Shown: positions 1-9,582 of the stretch, piece after piece
Position numbering within the stretch: position 1 is the first letter of the stretch
Layout of the letters: each line of letters opens with the position of its first letter
Source: Oscheius dolichura
Lineage: Eukaryota > Nematoda > Chromadorea > Rhabditida > Rhabditidae
NCBI GenBank assembly: GCA_932521035.1
Contig: OW051495.1
Coordinates: 4,464,001-4,528,000 of the forward strand
Direction of reading: 5' to 3'
DNA length: 64,000 nt
Notes under the pieces: model-generated
Told to the model about the DNA's origin: nothing
The model's input: the letters and a program-made list of their open reading frames with translations, nothing else
The model's database searches: none
Translations under genes and position numbers: made by a program

Positions 1-208
1 AGAGGGCCAGGATCTCTTGGCTCTTCTCCACGGGAAGCCCTTCAAAGAAGTTGTTGACCTTTTCAAAATTTAGTTTCTGCTCGTCTTTCCGTGCTTGGAT
101 GGCCGTCTGTAGTCGCCACTTCCGCCGAAGATAAGTCCAGAATTTGAGAAGGAGCCAGAAGGAGACGGCCACCGTCAGGAGACCTTTTTGTTTGCCGGGG
201 GAGATCAT
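1..208 (-). CDS. FAAH-like amidase, N-terminal part (runs off the window)
   Basis: This is the first exon of a minus-strand gene that continues past the left edge. It starts with ATG at 208-206 and stays open to base 1 (about 69 codons). The protein begins with a short lysine-containing stretch, then a hydrophobic segment (LLTVAVSFWLLLKFW), then a basic amphipathic region (LRRKWRLQTAIQ) and EKSQEILAL. A single N-terminal membrane anchor followed by a basic helix and a leucine-rich 'ILALS'-type motif is the N-terminal layout of fatty acid amide hydrolases, which hydrolyse N-acylethanolamines at internal membranes. The amidase-signature catalytic domain is outside the window, so the assignment rests on the N-terminus alone. 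It is head-to-head with the SLC2-like gene; the two ATGs are only about 100 bp apart. Confidence 0.45.
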   Translation of the reverse strand, partial: MISPGKQKGLLTVAVSFWLLLKFWTYLRRKWRLQTAIQARKDEQKLNFEKVNNFFEGLPVEKSQEILAL

Positions 209-309
209 GGAACCGGCGGCGGGAAGGGAGCTGACCCCGGGGAGATAGTGTTTGTGTCTGGGACAGTGCTATCGGCCATCGATTGTCCAAAACAAATGCC
301 CATACCCCG

Positions 310-2261
310 ATGACGACGGTCGCCGTCCTCCTCGACAAAATGGAGGTTTGTCGTCCTCCCGGGCAGATAGCCTCTTCAGGGATCAGCCTCCATCTCCAGC
401 TTTTTCGGCAACGACGACGGCCGCGTCGTCCTGATCACCTCGCTGCTCAGTCTCTTCTCCATCCTTCCCGTCGGATACCACATGGTAGGAAGGAAGAGGA
501 AAGCCACTCAGTTCCCCCATTCAGGTCATCCTCAACGTCCCCCAGGCGGTCATCCTCGACTCCTTCAGCCACAGTTTCGCAGCTATGGGCTTTCCCCTCG
601 GCCAGGGTGTCCTCAGCGTCATTTGGTAGCCATTCTCCCCTATGTTTTGTGACATATTCAGGTCAGCCACCGTCTCCTGCCAAGCTCTGGGCGCTCTGAT
701 TGGGTGTGCCCTCGTTGCCCAGGTAGAATCCAAGTACGGTACCAAGAAGGGTTCGTCTCTTCCGAATGTCGAGTATTTCCTATTCTAGGAATGATGGTCG
801 TGGCCAACTGTCTCTTGTTGGCCGGATCTCTTCTGTCCTGCCTCGCTGCTTATGTCCCATTTGCTCCGTTTCTGATGGTGGGACGAGTGTTGACGGGTGT
901 CCATACCGGCCTCGTCTGTGCCCTCGTGCCCCTTTTTGTACAACAGATTGCCCCCAAAAAGATCAAGGTTTGTCCATTTTACACCCGTGGATCTGATCCT
1001 CTCTGAAGGGTTCCATCGGCTGCTTCATCCACATCTCCGCCTGTTTCGGGTCGGCCATCGGCGCCGTCCTCTCCCTTGACTTCATGCTCGGAGGAGAGAA
1101 TACTTGGGGCCTTCTCTTCCTGCTCTCTGCCTTTTTGTGTACCCTTTCTTTCTTTTTCAAATAAGATGCCAGTTCAGCCCTCGCCGGAATGGGACTGTCC
1201 GCCCTCATCCCCGGTTAGTATCTTTCAAAGAGACCGAGACCCGGTTTTAGACACCCCAAACCATCTGCTCCAGCGCGGCGCCTACTCGGAGGCCATTGAG
1301 TCGATCATCTTCTTCTACGGGGTGACCCGCTTGTTCGACGACGAAGAAGACGTCGTCCAGCGTTACGCGGACATAGTGAGCCAGCCCTCTTTGAGCACTA
1401 CAAAATGTCGACAAGGTTACAGAACTGCCGCCCCAGGCTCCCTTCTCCAAGGTCATCCATCGGTCGGACACCCTCCGGGGCATCCTCCTCGGCTGCTGTG
1501 TCAGTGCCACCCAGGTCGGTCCCTCCTCCCCACCGTATGATCTTTCGTTCAGATCTTCTCCGGCAGTATGGCCTCTATTTCCTACTCGAGCTCGATGTTC
1601 GAGGCGGTCTCCTTCCTCGACGTGCTCGTCCCCTACCTCCCCGCTCTGGGCGGCATTGTTTCAATTCTTCTTACTATCCCTGCTCTCCAGCTGGTAGGTG
1701 CCTTTTCCGAATAAAAAGAGCGCTCTCTCCAGGTCGAGTCTCGAGGAAGGCGTCCCGTCCTCTTGTGGACCCTCGTCGTCTGCATCGTGGCCGACTGTCT
1801 CCTCCTCGTCTTTTCGCTTCTTTCCCGTGACGATAACTGGGCTTCCTGGGCATTTGGGCTAGCTTTTCTGCTCTATGGAATAGGCTACAACATGGGCACT
1901 GGTCGGTTGCTAATAGCAGGAAGGGAAATTATCATAATTAAGGGCCGATCTCGTATTTCCTTCCAGCGGAATTGGTCCCCTCGGATGCCGTCACCTCCGC
2001 CATGGGGTCTGCCGTGGCTGTCAATTACCTGGCCACTTTGATAACAACCCTGACATTCTACCCTCTAAACGTGGGTCTCCTCTAATCCAAACGGGACCCT
2101 TCCAGGTGGCCTTCGGCGGGTGGAGTTATCTGCTGTTCATCATCCCGACCTCCGTTTCCACCCTCCTCCTCTGGATCTTCCTCCCCGAGACCAAATTCCA
2201 CTACGACTCGGCCCGCCGCCAGCTGCTCCAAGAGCTTGGGCCCGTCTACGGCGCCCTCTGA
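310..2261 (+). CDS. SLC2-family (GLUT-like) sugar transporter
   Basis: A multi-exon major-facilitator transporter, predicted to carry hexose or a related solute across the plasma membrane. I start it at ATG 310, whose exon splices to GSASISSFFGNDD. Recognisable family landmarks in order are an early NVPQAVI motif, a TM4 region ending MVGRVLTGVHTGLVCALV with a following PLFVQQIAPKK, a central loop with DTPNHLLQRGAYSEA (the SLC2 'ESPRWLL' site), GPISYFLPAELVPSDA and a final PETK. About nine short introns are needed; one at 1139-1165 is only 27 nt. The N-terminal cytosolic tail is short. AATAAA lies at 2295. It shares a very short divergent promoter with the FAAH-like gene. The exact substrate cannot be read from the sequence. 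Confidence 0.75.
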
Positions 2262-2294
2262 ACTACGTGTCATTTAATAGAGTACAATTTCCCG

Positions 2295-2300
2295 AATAAA
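2295..2300 (+). terminator. Poly(A) signal of SLC2-like gene
   Basis: AATAAA 34 nt after the stop codon at 2261. Confidence 0.7.
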
Positions 2301-2512
2301 TATTTATTGTGGCTCGCCTGTCGTTAATTATGCCCGTCTCAATTTAGCTGTCACCATCAACACGCTCCATCGGCCACCTTCCCCGCCTCTTCACTCCATT
2401 GTGCCTCCATGTCATCCTCCCTTTTATCCACTAATCCCCGGCCTCTCCCTCGATATCATCCCTTTTACCTCAAACTCTAATCTGCCGTTGACGTCTTTAG
2501 GTAATCTCCTCG

Positions 2513-2519
2513 TATAAAA
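2513..2519 (+). promoter_or_regulatory. TATA box of the small secreted-protein gene
   Basis: TATAAAA 52 nt upstream of the ATG at 2565. This implies a 5' UTR of only about 20 nt and no trans-splicing for this gene. Confidence 0.55.
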
Positions 2520-2564
2520 CGTTTCCTTAGCTCCGCCCTGTCTGTTTCCTCGCCTGCTTTCCAA

Positions 2565-3112
2565 ATGCATCGTCTCACCTGGATTTGTCTGGTCTTTGGC
2601 ATCCTCCAGCTCTGTGCCGCTCAGCCCCTGTACGGCTTCGAAAAGGCACTCCTCTATAGTTTTGAGGATCCCGAAAGCATCGAATGGGTTCCCAAGGTAA
2701 GAAGAAAAAGTTGTCCGAGAAGGGCTCAAGAGCAGCTAATTGCTTCCGTTTACGCTATTGTTCTTGCAAATTGGCGCACACTATGGTTGAACCCTCCTTT
2801 TTTATTGAAGAACATTTACTAGAGGGTGAATATACACGCGACTGCAGCTTGACAAACATTTTCCTTCCATGCGAGGTACTGGAGTGCTCTTCAAATAACG
2901 ATAAACCGAATATTGGTGTCCCCTTGCTGTCTATCTAAAGAATACGAGAGCTCTTCCAGGATTCTCGACCTGTGAAACGAAGAGCGTATCTACTAAACCT
3001 CATCGGGCAGAACTCCCGTTTTCTGGAGCCATATCTGAAGAAGAAACAGCAAAGGGAGGCAGAGAAGGCCCGTCAACAAGCAAGTTTAAACTGTCTTTCA
3101 CCTAATGTGTGA
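2565..3112 (+). CDS. Small secreted protein, possible peptide precursor
   Basis: A two-exon gene of about 95 codons. Exon 1 (2565-2696) encodes a clear signal peptide (MHRLTWICLVFGILQLCAAQ) and an acidic stretch. The donor is at 2697 and the acceptor TTCCAG ends at 2959. Exon 2 (2960-3112) encodes DSRPVKRR, then an 18-residue segment starting AYLLNLIGQ, then a KKK cluster, a charged tail and one cysteine. The KRR and KKK clusters could be prohormone-convertase sites releasing an 18-mer, so a neuropeptide or hormone precursor is possible, but I recognise no known family and no amidation glycine. The 263-nt intron is long for this window. A TATA box sits 52 nt upstream of the start. Confidence 0.55.
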
Positions 3113-3161
3113 GACCTCCAAAATCAGACACAAATAAACATTGTAAAGAATTGACAACAAT

Positions 3162-3574
3162 TCATGTAAATAATTTACTCTTTTTTGAAGGGGGATGTTC
3201 TTCTGTCTCTTCGGTAGAGCTTTCTGTAATTTCCAAATTATCCACAAAGTCTTCAAAGTTTTGGATCAAGGTTATAATTGTTCGATAGTTGCCCAGCCCT
3301 TTAGACGCCAAAGCCTCTAGACGGAGCCGTAGACGAACCAACATATCGTAGAGAAGTTCAAAATAGGTCTCTTGGCAGATTTCGATTTCATATGGCATAA
3401 AAACTCGTTTCTAAAGCGATGTGTATGAAAAAAAGACAGTTATACCGGCTCTTCTCTGGGGATAAAAACATCCTTATGAATTACCCGAGAACCAGCTAAC
3501 TCGACTAATTGCAGTTTTAGCTGATACTCAGTATCGCTATCTATTTCCACCCACACTCCTGGCATATACGACAT
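3162..3574 (-). CDS. Unknown small protein, probable last gene of the NAP1 operon
   Basis: A two-exon gene. The first exon starts MSYMPGVWVEIDSDTEYQLK and the second continues KRVFMPYEIEICQETYFELL, a leucine/arginine-rich helical region (LVRLRLRLEALA) and an acidic-then-lysine tail (PPSKKSKLF) that could be a nuclear signal. The intron (about 3407-3441) is short and AT-rich. I do not recognise the family. The predicted acceptor ACTTTCAG (3597-3603) lies 22 nt before the ATG and starts only about 12 nt beyond the stop codon of the upstream gene, so this looks like the downstream cistron of an operon. Joining it to the upstream gene as one protein would need a 13-nt intron. Confidence 0.55.
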
Positions 3575-3596
3575 CGTACTAGCCGATTCACGCTCA

Positions 3597-3603
3597 CTGA
3601 AAG
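3597..3603 (-). promoter_or_regulatory. Predicted trans-splice acceptor (second unknown gene)
   Basis: On the minus strand CTTTCAG lies directly after the stop codon at 3615-3617 of the preceding gene and 22 nt before ATG 3574. Confidence 0.5.
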
Positions 3604-3614
3604 TTTTACATAAT

Positions 3615-4545
3615 TATCCAAAGAAATCTAATGGAGATCCAACTATACTTGAAATTTAGGAGATTGCCAGATTGTTCCCAGTTTCTTGATATCGCACACA
3701 CCAAATATTTAGTACAGAAACTTCGAATCTACCTTTGGACCTGCTTTGAGCATGCTTTCCAGATGTCGATGTTACTTTTCAAATCTTCTAGAAACTTGAC
3801 AAGAAAAAGGTGGCAAATGATTTCAGAATTAAGCCAATCTAGAATGAGCTGTAATAACTTAACAATGATTAACAAAAGTATTTACTTCGTAGCTGAAGTG
3901 ACCGTTTTCAGCAAGAGCATAAATGACAGCACATCGATGGTTGAAAAACGCGTTTTCTCTACGTTTCTCGTACATATTAGCTAAGCAAACGCTTACTGTG
4001 TGTGCGCTTTTAGCTTGATTAAGGCTAGTAAACAGCTCAATAATCGATCATCCTGTGTTCCAGCTTTATGAACAAATTCTCCCAAACTTCTATAATTCAT
4101 TTCAGCTACTTTTAGGCAAGCTGTGACTACATTTTTGTTCTCTGTAAGAGTACAGTAAACTATAAATGTGGTGATTAGCCTGTAATTAGCGAAGCACCTA
4201 ATAGAAGGACGGAGGTAGCTATTAATTTCTCCCCTATCTGAGGATATGAGCCTTTAGCGTCTCCGCCAAACCAAAATCCATTCACTAAATACGGTTATTG
4301 ATTCATGTAAGCAGACCTGTTCTATCTGAAGAACACGACAGAATATGCAATAAGACCGACGCAATTTTATCTCTATCACAGCAATCCTCCCCGCTTTCAA
4401 GTAGTCCGAAAAAAACTTTTTCAGCTACGGAAAACAATACGTTCCATTCAGCATCTGTATCACATGATTTCAGTTTTGATATCAGTATATCAATATCCAC
4501 ATTTTTGCCATAAAGCAGGGGCGAACAATTGGCAATGAGACTCAT
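3615..4545 (-). CDS. Unknown helical protein, middle gene of probable NAP1 operon
   Basis: Reconstructed from about six AT-rich exons with short introns. The start MSLIANCSPLLYGKNVDID follows an acceptor (GTACAG) directly; an alternative ATG at 4575 is in frame upstream. Further stretches include VNGFWFGGDAKGSYPQIG, NKNVVTACLKVAEMNYRSL, DDRLLSCLLALIKLK, RRENAFFNHRCAVIYALAE and LILDWLNSEIICHLFLVKF, ending SPLDFFG at a TAA (3615-3617). The pattern of paired amphipathic helices suggests an ARM/HEAT-like scaffold of about 225 residues, but I recognise no family. It lies about 250 nt downstream of NAP1 on the same strand. Exon joins at about 3640-3720 and 4140-4195 are my best reading and could be off. 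Confidence 0.45.
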
Positions 4546-4793
4546 CTGTACACGAATTGTAGCTTGCATGAGCAATACCGAAGTATTTCAAGCAATGATC
4601 AAACGATATTGATAATTTAAAAAGTCAGAAACGGTGTAAACAAAAAAATTTATGCGTGCACCGGGAGACTTGACAATTTGTGAATGTTGAATGGGAAGTA
4701 ACAAAGAAATAACTACTCGTTTTGAAGCCTACCAAATGTGGAGGCGCGTAACAAAAAGGTCGCAACAGAAACAAGCAGGGATGCTTGAGGAGT

Positions 4794-6084
4794 TTACTCA
4801 TCATCCTCGTCCGAGAAGTCTTCTTCGTCTTCCTCCTGAAAAAAATGTAGTCAGATAAAAGTACGACGAATGATACGACTCAAACACCGGTTGCAATCCC
4901 GACAATACTTTTGGTTTCAATGAGTTGTGCGGTGTATGTAAAACTCCACACACAGTATGTGAAACCGGAATCAACGGCAATAGACTAGAACTTACATCTC
5001 CGTCGTAATCCAACATGTCATCACCAAGATCAGTTTCGCCCGTGAAGAAAAGAACAGCACGAGGAATCACATGGTCGCGGATAACCTGTCCAACTTCGAA
5101 ATCAGCTCGTCGGAGCTCACCCTTAGCCTGAAACATTGTCGACTATAAATCAAAAAATCTGCTTACGAAGTCTTCGTCGTCTTCTTCATCGTTCGACTCC
5201 TCGGGTTGAGGGGGAGTGAAGAAAGTGAAGAAACTTTCGTTATCAACAGTCTTAGTCATGAACTTTCCGGCATTTGCTCCCTTCTTGGCCTTCTTTTTCA
5301 CAATCTTTTTAGTGACGTTTTTGCCTTCTTCCCAGTTGATTTCATCTCTATAAATTTAACATAAAAAGCTATTCAAGAGGAATAACCCTGTGGCCTTGCA
5401 GACCGTAGGTCCATCGTAGTCGAAGGGATCTTCGGCATCTGGCTTCATTAGAAGCTCGTAATGCTTCTTCAGTACCGTGTTGGAGAAGAAAGGATTTGGC
5501 GAGAAGTGGAAGTACAAAGTAAATCCGGGAGGGTTCAGTTCGACACTAGACGTGATATCCACAAGGTGCTTGAGGATAGGCTCATCATGCTCTTTGATCA
5601 TGTCAGCAATAACTTCAGATCCACGAAGAACGTTAAGCCAGAATTCGCTGATGCCCTTCTCATCAGTATCAGGCTCAGAAGCGTCATACATTTTCTGAAT
5701 ACCCGAATGAAAGCCATAAAAACAAAACAATAGATACCTTCAAATCATCAGCATCTAAACCATGCACAAGAGGAATGTCTGCTTCTTCTGCAGAAGGCTC
5801 GTACTCTCCAGTAACAATCTTTTTTCTACTCTCATAGAAATTGTTAAATTTAGCTTCGAATTCCTTCTCGAGCTGGTGAACACGTTCGTAGAATTCAGCT
5901 TCAACCTAAATCAGCAAACACCCATAGAATTTAAATTGCAACAGCATACGTTGATGATCGAGAGCTGGAGCTTTTTGAGAGCACAGACTCGTTTCTTTTG
6001 GGATACCGGAAGCTTTTCAAGGACTTCGTTACCTAGATCGTATCCAGACTCCTTAAGAATGTTCTGAAGGTTTCCGTCAGCCAT
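4794..6084 (-). CDS. nap-1: Nucleosome assembly protein 1 (NAP1 family)
   Basis: A histone H2A-H2B chaperone of the NAP1/SET family, acting in nucleus and cytosol. The protein starts [18 protein letters not shown], then has the long dimerisation helix ([15 protein letters not shown]...), the conserved core with [44 protein letters not shown] and [13 protein letters not shown], a lysine-rich [11 protein letters not shown] segment, the [10 protein letters not shown] motif, [21 protein letters not shown], and a strongly acidic tail ending SDEDDE. All of these are NAP1 landmarks and the length is normal. Introns are 35-70 nt. The acceptor CTTCAG sits 3 nt before the ATG, suggesting SL trans-splicing. 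Two unknown genes follow at short spacing on the same strand. The region to 6454 is a divergent promoter shared with the PRA1-family gene. Confidence 0.9.
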
Positions 6085-6087
6085 TTC

Positions 6088-6093
6088 CTGAAG
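6088..6093 (-). promoter_or_regulatory. Predicted trans-splice acceptor of NAP1
   Basis: CTTCAG on the minus strand, 3 nt upstream of ATG 6084-6082. Confidence 0.5.
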
Positions 6094-6448
6094 TATCGAG
6101 ATTGAATAAGGTAGTAAAATAAGAACAAAGAAAGTGGCTAAGACGCACTAAACAAACAAAAGAAGTGAATAACGGCGAAAGTGAGATTCAAACCAGAGCA
6201 ACGTTTTAGGCACAGCTCTCTCAACACCGAGACATTTTCCGGACTCGAAGCGAAACGAAAGATTTCGCGGGCCATGCCGTGTCAGGAGTATAAGCGCGGG
6301 CCCTTTAAACAATTTTCAATTCTGCGGCTTTCCCGTTTGCAAAAACTACTGATTCGAAATAAAAAAAATACCTTTTTTTACCCTGGGGTAATTCTTCGTA
6401 TTTTTGTTGTTCCATTTTGTTGTTCTTTCTTTTGCTTCATCTTATCAA

Positions 6449-6453
6449 TTTAG
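6449..6453 (+). promoter_or_regulatory. Predicted trans-splice acceptor of PRA1-family gene
   Basis: A pyrimidine-rich run ends in TTTAG at 6453, one base before ATG 6455. Without trans-splicing this would leave almost no 5' UTR after an orphan acceptor. Confidence 0.6.
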
Positions 6454-6454
6454 A

Positions 6455-7213
6455 ATGACTTCCGAAGAGAAAAAATTCCGAGTAGGCAATGTGGAACTGC
6501 CACCATTCCGTACGCTTGAAGATTTCTTATTCATTAAAAACCGATTCGATGTATGGTATTTATTCACATTCAAAAAGTTATACTTATTTACAGCTACCAC
6601 CTACTAGGGATTTTCCCAAATGGAACAACAGAATCATAGCAAACTTATTATATTATCAAACCAATTATTTTGCTTTTATGGGTATCTGTATTCTTTTAGC
6701 TACGCTGTTTAGTGCGCAGGTAAGTTGTTAAAAGAATAATTTCTGAATAGTTTCAGGATTTAGTGGTGGGTTTTACTGCAATTGCCGCAATCGGCGGGGT
6801 AATTGTCTTTGCCTCTTCAAGTAATCCTCAAATCTATCAAGTTCCTACAATTAGCCACTAACTTTGTTCGTTTGATTTAGGTTCGAAGAGATCACCCGCT
6901 CATTACATTGGGGGCAATCGCCGTTGCTTGCTATTATTTCATCACTGTGCTTCCCTCAGTAATCGTCGTCGTTTTTAGGTATGTCTACTTACAGTTAATT
7001 TAAAGACGACTTTTTAGTATGTTGTGCCCAATCTTCCTCGTTCTTATCCATGCTTCCATAAGGCTTAGAGATTTCATGTCAAAGGTCAATCAGACAGCAG
7101 AGAAGTAAGCTATTTTTTACTATGTTTATCTTCTTTCGCTTTCTAGAATGGGGTTGCGGACAACGGTGATGGGCCGTTTACTGGATATATGTGGCCTCAC
7201 AGTGCGCGCATAG
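6455..7213 (+). CDS. PRA1-family protein (ARL6IP5/PRAF3-like)
   Basis: A small four-helix ER/Golgi membrane protein of the prenylated Rab acceptor family, which binds prenylated Rabs and influences vesicle traffic. The order matches ARL6IP5: VELPPFRTLEDFL at the N-terminus, DFPKWNNRIIANLLYYQTNY (the hallmark 'KWNNR..NLLYYQTNY'), two hydrophobic hairpins (YFAFMGICILLATLF and VVGFTAIAAIGGVIVF; LITLGAIAVACYYFITVLP and IVVVFSMLCPIFLVLIHASI), RLRDF and a C-terminal MGLRTTVMGRLLD. Introns are short, each ending in TTTCAG or TTTAG. It converges on the aminoacylase gene with about 100 bp between stop codons. Confidence 0.85.
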
Positions 7214-7313
7214 AACATGGATGGCATGGAAAATTATTTATTTATTGTATATTCCAACCTAAAACTTTCTGCATCATTCTTAAACCTTTCGCATTAGTAT
7301 AAACTGTTTATTA

Positions 7314-9078
7314 TTAAATGCTGGCTACAGAATCAATAATAGTTTCGTAAATTTCAACACCTCGTAAAAAAGTCTTCTCATTGAGGAATTCGTTATGGTC
7401 GTGGAGCAATGAAGGCGTATTGATCATTGGGCTAAATCCTATAGAAGGATAACCTCTCTTAAAAATGTGCGGTAGAACTAAACGAAGCCTTCTTACCGAG
7501 CGCAAAAATCGGCTATCAGTAGAAGCCACAAAAATCTCTTTCGAGAATGCACAGTTCCTAAAGCAAATAGATGTTTGTTAAAAAAGAAGCTATGATACTC
7601 TTTCTTCAGAGCGTTTTCAAACGCTACCCACCACGGGCAGTCGGCAGAGGTACTTGTAATCGCACGATTCAATGACTTCTGAAATTTTTCTATCAAGACC
7701 TTTAAAACTACGAGCTCATCGTGCAAGAAAACCAAGTTTATACGGAAATTTCATGCAAGAAAACTAGCAGTTCATGCAATAACACAAAGCGCATGCTTGC
7801 TTACAAACTTACGAGATTTAAAGGACATCCTTCCGCTTCTTTTGGATTACTTGACTAAAATGAGTTGCCCTTTATAGCCAAATAAATTATAGTCGAATAC
7901 CTTAATAAACTGCACATCCACTCCTGGGCCAGCAGCTGCACACCATCCTCGTATTTTCGCTTCTAATCCATCAAAGTCTATGGTCGGTGGTACACGAATA
8001 TCAAAATCTGAACGACACACTTTTAAATAACATGTTTCGTTTTACACGCTGAAAGTTTTTCAGGAAGTACGTTTATCTGAACTCCTCCTTCTACAATTGT
8101 GAGGTTGAGACTTATGACTTCTCCAAGAGAAAGGTTATTCTCTTCCATGCGTTTTTTCTCGGCTTCGCGAAAAGTTAGTGCAAGATTGATAATAGATTGC
8201 TGCAAACAAGGACATATTACTTTTTAGAAATAAAATACCAGTTTCTCGCCAGCATTATTGTCGACAAATTTTGACCCATGACCCGGTGACCCTTGACATG
8301 TTATTTTGCACCCTAAATTAACAATATAAGAGTAATTACATAAACACATTACACCATGGGCATCTTTCTGCATAAAACACCTTATAAATGTCGTTCTCGC
8401 TGGCTATTCCCTCATCTAATACAAAACCAATATTGAGATTTCTAAAAACATCTGTTTCTATAAACGCTTCCATCCCTTCAGCCCCTCCAATTTCTTCGTC
8501 TAAACAATCCTCGTTATCGGATCTAAAGCATGTTTACCCGGCCCCCAAATTATGTGAATAGTTCGGTGCCATTGTTTCTTGCCTCTGCCGAAGTGTCTTC
8601 TTATTGCCTCGAAATATTGTGATCCAACGCATTTCATCTGAATCAACAAGTATATATATTGTAGTTAATTGCAAAAACATCCTGAGCGCCTCTGGCAAAT
8701 ATATTACCAGCCTCGTCTTTATAGGCAGAATAGGGATCATGCGTCCAGAAGTCTGGGAAAGTCGGTACTACATCGGTATGAGAATAAAGCATTAGACTTG
8801 GTAGCTCCGGTCTCTCCCCAACAATGGTAAAAATTACAAACGGCGTCCGTGGGGACGTCTAGCCTGAACTTCAACACAATTCTACAAAATAACTAACATA
8901 AAAGACAGTTGTAGGGATGCCTAACTCTTTAGCTAGATCGAGAAGAAAGGTTTTGCAGCCCTCTGCAGTATACAATTATTAGTTTCTGTATAATCGACTC
9001 ACCATAATCTGGATTTGGCTGTTCTGTTCGAATTTTCAAATAATCTCTAAACTTGGTCACAGCAATGTCCTCATCCAT
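7314..9078 (-). CDS. acy1: Aminoacylase-1 (M20 metallopeptidase)
   Basis: Cytosolic zinc enzyme that removes acyl groups from N-acyl-L-amino acids. The start is MDEDIAVTKFRDYLKIRTEQPNPDYG, the typical ACY1 opening; downstream come LARVDVPTDA-type text, FSYRCSTDFPDFWTHDPYSA and GNIFARGAQD (metal-binding region), CPWWVAFENALKKE, ASTDSRFLRS, GYPSIGFSPM, and LLHDHNEFLNEKTFLRGVEIYE, where the HDHNE stretch holds a zinc ligand and matches the ACY1 C-terminus. It is split by many short AT-rich introns. The sequence GTTTCAG lies 8 nt before the ATG, the same string that precedes the seryl-tRNA synthetase start, consistent with SL trans-splicing. It converges on the PRA1-family gene and is divergent from MAD1 over about 500 bp. 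Confidence 0.85.
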
Positions 9079-9086
9079 GGTGAACT

Positions 9087-9093
9087 CTGAAAC
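9087..9093 (-). promoter_or_regulatory. Predicted trans-splice acceptor of aminoacylase-1
   Basis: GTTTCAG on the minus strand, 8 nt before ATG 9078. Confidence 0.55.
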
Positions 9094-9566
9094 AAAACGG
9101 TAAATATACTTGGTGGGTCCAGCATATGACAAAGAAGAGTTTGTAAGTGTTTTATTAAAATTGATTAATGAGAAGAGTGAGCGTAAAACGCACTTGGGCG
9201 TTTTCTGAAAGACTTCTTTTATCAATGATACGGCTGTCAATGAATGATAACGCAGTGTAATGTGGACCAGCGAAGCAAGAGAAGGATACCAAATCGGAAA
9301 AAAAAGAAATTTCAAAGGCAACGCATGCATTTCCCGTGAAACGCGGAAGCGGGCGCAATGTTCTTCTTTTGTTGAACTAGTTGCACTGCTTCTTCTGCTT
9401 CATTGTTTACCATAAATAACATACATCAACAGATATATTTTGTTATATATTCGAATATATGATGTTATTGAATATTCAAGAACATTTACGAATCGGACTT
9501 GTTCTTCCCTATTGCTCCTTTCAGGCTCTTCCTTTTCTTATATTCTTATAAGTAATGTGTGCTTTC
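9094..9566. other. Divergent intergenic region, aminoacylase/MAD1
   Basis: An AT-rich stretch between two divergent housekeeping genes. It has no reading frame that looks coding beyond short chance ORFs. It should hold both promoters and any outron sequence removed by trans-splicing. Confidence 0.5.
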
Positions 9567-9567
9567 G

Positions 9568-9573
9568 TTTCAG
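9568..9573 (+). promoter_or_regulatory. Predicted trans-splice acceptor of MAD1
   Basis: TTTCAG ends at 9573, nine bases before ATG 9583, after a T-rich tract. Confidence 0.55.
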
Positions 9574-9582
9574 TTAATATTG

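Noticed and set aside
3162..4545. One single gene across both unknown genes downstream of NAP1
   Set aside because: Joining them would need a 13-nt intron; a stop codon followed by an acceptor and ATG fits two cistrons better.
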